DNA from: Methylobacter sp.
GTDB taxonomy: Bacteria > Pseudomonadota > Gammaproteobacteria > Methylococcales > Methylomonadaceae
NCBI GenBank assembly: GCA_023229605.1
Contig: JALNYY010000190.1
Location: forward strand, 1 to 6,741
Length of the DNA stretch: 6,741 bases
Direction: 5' to 3'
Shown piece by piece: positions 5,333 through 6,741 of this stretch. How positions within the stretch are numbered: the first letter of the stretch is position 1; each line of letters starts with the position of its first letter. The notes beneath the pieces are model-generated. The model was not told the origin of the DNA and ran no database searches. It saw nothing but the letters and a program-made list of their open reading frames with translations. A program made the position numbers and the translations under genes.

Positions 5333-5335
5333 AAT
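5306..5335 (+). promoter_or_regulatory. Candidate sigma70-type groESL promoter embedded in CIRCE
   Basis: TTGGCA (5306-5311, 5/6 to TTGACA) and TAAAAT (5330-5335, 5/6 to TATAAT) are 18 bp apart. Transcription would begin near 5342, leaving a leader of about 39 nt before groES. The -35 lies in the left CIRCE arm and the -10 overlaps the right arm, so bound HrcA would block polymerase directly. I saw no convincing sigma32 promoter. Confidence 0.6.
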
Positions 5336-5380
5336 TTAAATCTGAATTTAACCTTTAATTTTAATGTTTAGGAGATATTG

Positions 5381-5668
5381 ATGAAAATACGTCCGTTACA
5401 CGACAGAGTGATAGTCAAACGTGTTGAAGAAGAAACTACAACCCCCGGCGGTATCGTACTGCCTGGTTCAGCAGCCGAGAAACCAAGCCAAGGCGTGATT
5501 TTGGCTGTAGGTAATGGCAAACAACTGGACAATGGCACTGTACGCGCGCTGGAAGTTAAAGTCGGCGATAAAGTGCTGTTTGGCAAATATGCCGGCAACG
5601 AAGTTAAAGTTGATGGCGACGAACTGATCGTAATGCGTGAAGAAGACATCATGGGCGTATTAGGCTAA
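5381..5668 (+). CDS. groES: GroES, Hsp10 co-chaperonin
   Basis: GroES forms the heptameric lid that closes the GroEL folding chamber in the cytoplasm. The 95-residue protein is the standard bacterial length and begins MKIRPLHDRVIVKR. The mobile loop spans about residues 16-33 (EEETTTPGGIVLPGS) and contains the GroEL-binding tripeptide I25-V26-L27. The roof hairpin is near NGKQLDNG (45-52). The C-terminus MREEDIMGVLG is typical. The ATG at 5381 is preceded by AGGAGA at 5370-5375; an in-frame TTG at 5378 is not the start. It is the first gene of the groESL operon, 48 bp ahead of groEL and downstream of CIRCE. Confidence 0.98.
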   Translation: MKIRPLHDRVIVKRVEEETTTPGGIVLPGSAAEKPSQGVILAVGNGKQLDNGTVRALEVKVGDKVLFGKYAGNEVKVDGDELIVMREEDIMGVLG

Positions 5669-5716
5669 GCCTGAACGCGTTAATCACATTCACATACAAA
5701 GTAGAAAGGAATAAAA

Positions 5717-6741
5717 ATGGCAGCAAAAGACGTATTATTTGGTGATGACGCTCGTGTCCGTATGGCGCGCGGCGTAAATATTTTAGCAAACGCGGTTAAG
5801 GTGACTTTAGGACCTAAAGGCCGTAATGCTATTCTGGACAAAAGCTTCGGCGCTCCAACCATCACTAAAGACGGTGTATCCGTTGCAAAAGAAATCGAAT
5901 TAAAAGATAAATTCGAAAATATGGGCGCACAAATGGTTAAGGAAGTGGCTTCGCACACTTCCGATGTAGCCGGTGACGGTACAACTACAGCAACTGTTTT
6001 GGCGCAATCTATCGTCAACGAAGGCTTGAAAGCCGTTGCAGCGGGCATGAATCCGATGGATTTAAAACGCGGCATCGATTTGGCAGTGACTAAAGCCGTT
6101 GAAGCGATTGTGGCTTCCGCTACGCCTTGTATCGACAACAAAGCGATTGCCCAAGTCGGCACTATCTCTGCAAACTCGGATGAGTCAGTCGGCCAAATCA
6201 TTGCGGAAGCAATGGAAAAAGTCGGCAAAGAAGGCGTCATCACTGTTGAAGAAGGTTCAGGCCTGGATAACTCGTTGGACGTGGTTGAAGGCATGCAGTT
6301 CGACCGCGGCTACTTGTCGCCTTATTTCATCAACAAACAAGAAAACATGAGCGTCGAATTAGACGACCCAATGATTCTTATCTACGACAAGAAAATCTCC
6401 AATATCCGCGACATGCTGCCGGTTCTGGAAGGCGTTGCCAAAGCCGGCCGCCCTTTATTGATCGTTGCCGAAGATGTTGAAGGCGAAGCGTTGGCTACTT
6501 TGGTTGTCAACACCATTCGCGGCATCGTTAAAGTTGCAGCCGTTAAGGCTCCAGGTTTCGGCGACCGCCGTAAAGCCATGCTGGAAGACATCGCGGTACT
6601 GACTGGCGGCGTGGTTATTTCCGAAGAAGTCGGTTTAAGCCTGGAAAAAGCTGAATTATCGCAACTGGGTACAGCTAAAAAAGTACAAATCACTAAAGAA
6701 AACACCACGATCATCGATGGTGCGGGTTCTGAAGAGCAAAT
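5717..6741 (+). CDS. groEL: GroEL, Hsp60 chaperonin (3' end beyond window)
   Basis: GroEL forms the double-ring chamber in which ATP drives folding of cytoplasmic proteins. The window holds 341 complete codons and part of the next, of about 545 expected, with no stop or frameshift. Seen are the N-terminal equatorial part (MAAKDVLFGDDARVRMARGV), the nucleotide site with TLGPKGRN (30-37), TKDGV including D52, and GDGTTT including D87. The intermediate domain follows, then most of the apical domain, which includes RGYLSPYFIN and the very conserved AVKAPGFGDRRKAML. Residue numbering matches E. coli GroEL through at least residue 91. AAAGGA at 5705-5710 precedes the ATG. The missing C-terminal part would carry D398 and the usual GGM tail. 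Confidence 0.98.
   Translation, partial: MAAKDVLFGDDARVRMARGVNILANAVKVTLGPKGRNAILDKSFGAPTITKDGVSVAKEIELKDKFENMGAQMVKEVASHTSDVAGDGTTTATVLAQSIVNEGLKAVAAGMNPMDLKRGIDLAVTKAVEAIVASATPCIDNKAIAQVGTISANSDESVGQIIAEAMEKVGKEGVITVEEGSGLDNSLDVVEGMQFDRGYLSPYFINKQENMSVELDDPMILIYDKKISNIRDMLPVLEGVAKAGRPLLIVAEDVEGEALATLVVNTIRGIVKVAAVKAPGFGDRRKAMLEDIAVLTGGVVISEEVGLSLEKAELSQLGTAKKVQITKENTTIIDGAGSEEQ

Noticed and set aside
5368..5652. 94-codon open frame antisense to groES
   Set aside because: It is the Ser/Thr/Leu-rich shadow of the conserved groES frame and has no independent support.
5680..6294. 204-codon open frame on the minus strand, antisense to groEL
   Set aside because: It lies opposite the well-conserved groEL frame, its product is low-complexity (rich in Ser, Thr, Ala and Pro), and it has no recognisable motif. 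It is a codon-bias shadow.
1..6741. CRISPR array, tRNA or rRNA gene, insertion sequence or phage attachment site
   Set aside because: I saw no regularly spaced repeats, no tRNA-like cloverleaf, no transposase frame and no long terminal inverted repeats.

Overview
This window looks like chromosomal DNA from a methylotrophic or methanotrophic gammaproteobacterium, most likely a Methylococcales-type methanotroph. The evidence is a complete pqqABCDE cluster for the cofactor of PQQ-dependent methanol dehydrogenase, groES/groEL proteins close to the E. coli ones, moderate G+C, and no sign of plasmid or phage DNA. The taxonomic call is inference from gene content and protein flavour, not a database match.

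Layout. Positions 2-118 (+) hold the last codons of a UbiX-like flavin prenyltransferase gene, convergent with the pqq cluster. From 3921 down to 141 (-) runs pqqA, pqqB, pqqC, then two small non-pqq genes (a DUF4160 protein and a DUF2442 protein), then pqqD and pqqE. A strong intrinsic terminator lies between pqqA and pqqB, and a weaker one lies just after pqqC, before the inserted pair. Upstream of pqqA a sigma70-type promoter and several inverted repeats fill an intergenic region of about 305 bp. This region is shared with a divergent small membrane-protein gene (4227-4433, +). Convergent with that gene is a MoeB/ThiF-type adenylyltransferase (4489-5232, -), and a hairpin separates the two. 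On the right, a CIRCE operator overlaps a good sigma70-type promoter and precedes groES (5381-5668, +) and groEL (5717 to the window end, truncated).

How the genes work together. PqqA is the 24-residue precursor whose Glu16 and Tyr20 become PQQ. PqqD presents it to the radical SAM enzyme PqqE, PqqB hydroxylates the intermediate, and PqqC performs the final ring closure and oxidation. The terminator after pqqA should make the peptide precursor transcript more abundant than the enzyme mRNAs. The groESL operon encodes the chaperonin and appears to be under HrcA/CIRCE repression.

Most of the window is well-understood housekeeping and cofactor biosynthesis. The one accessory-looking element is the AT-richer DUF4160/DUF2442 pair inside the pqq operon, which resembles an uncharacterised toxin-antitoxin-like module. 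I do not see clear evidence of a wholly new system.
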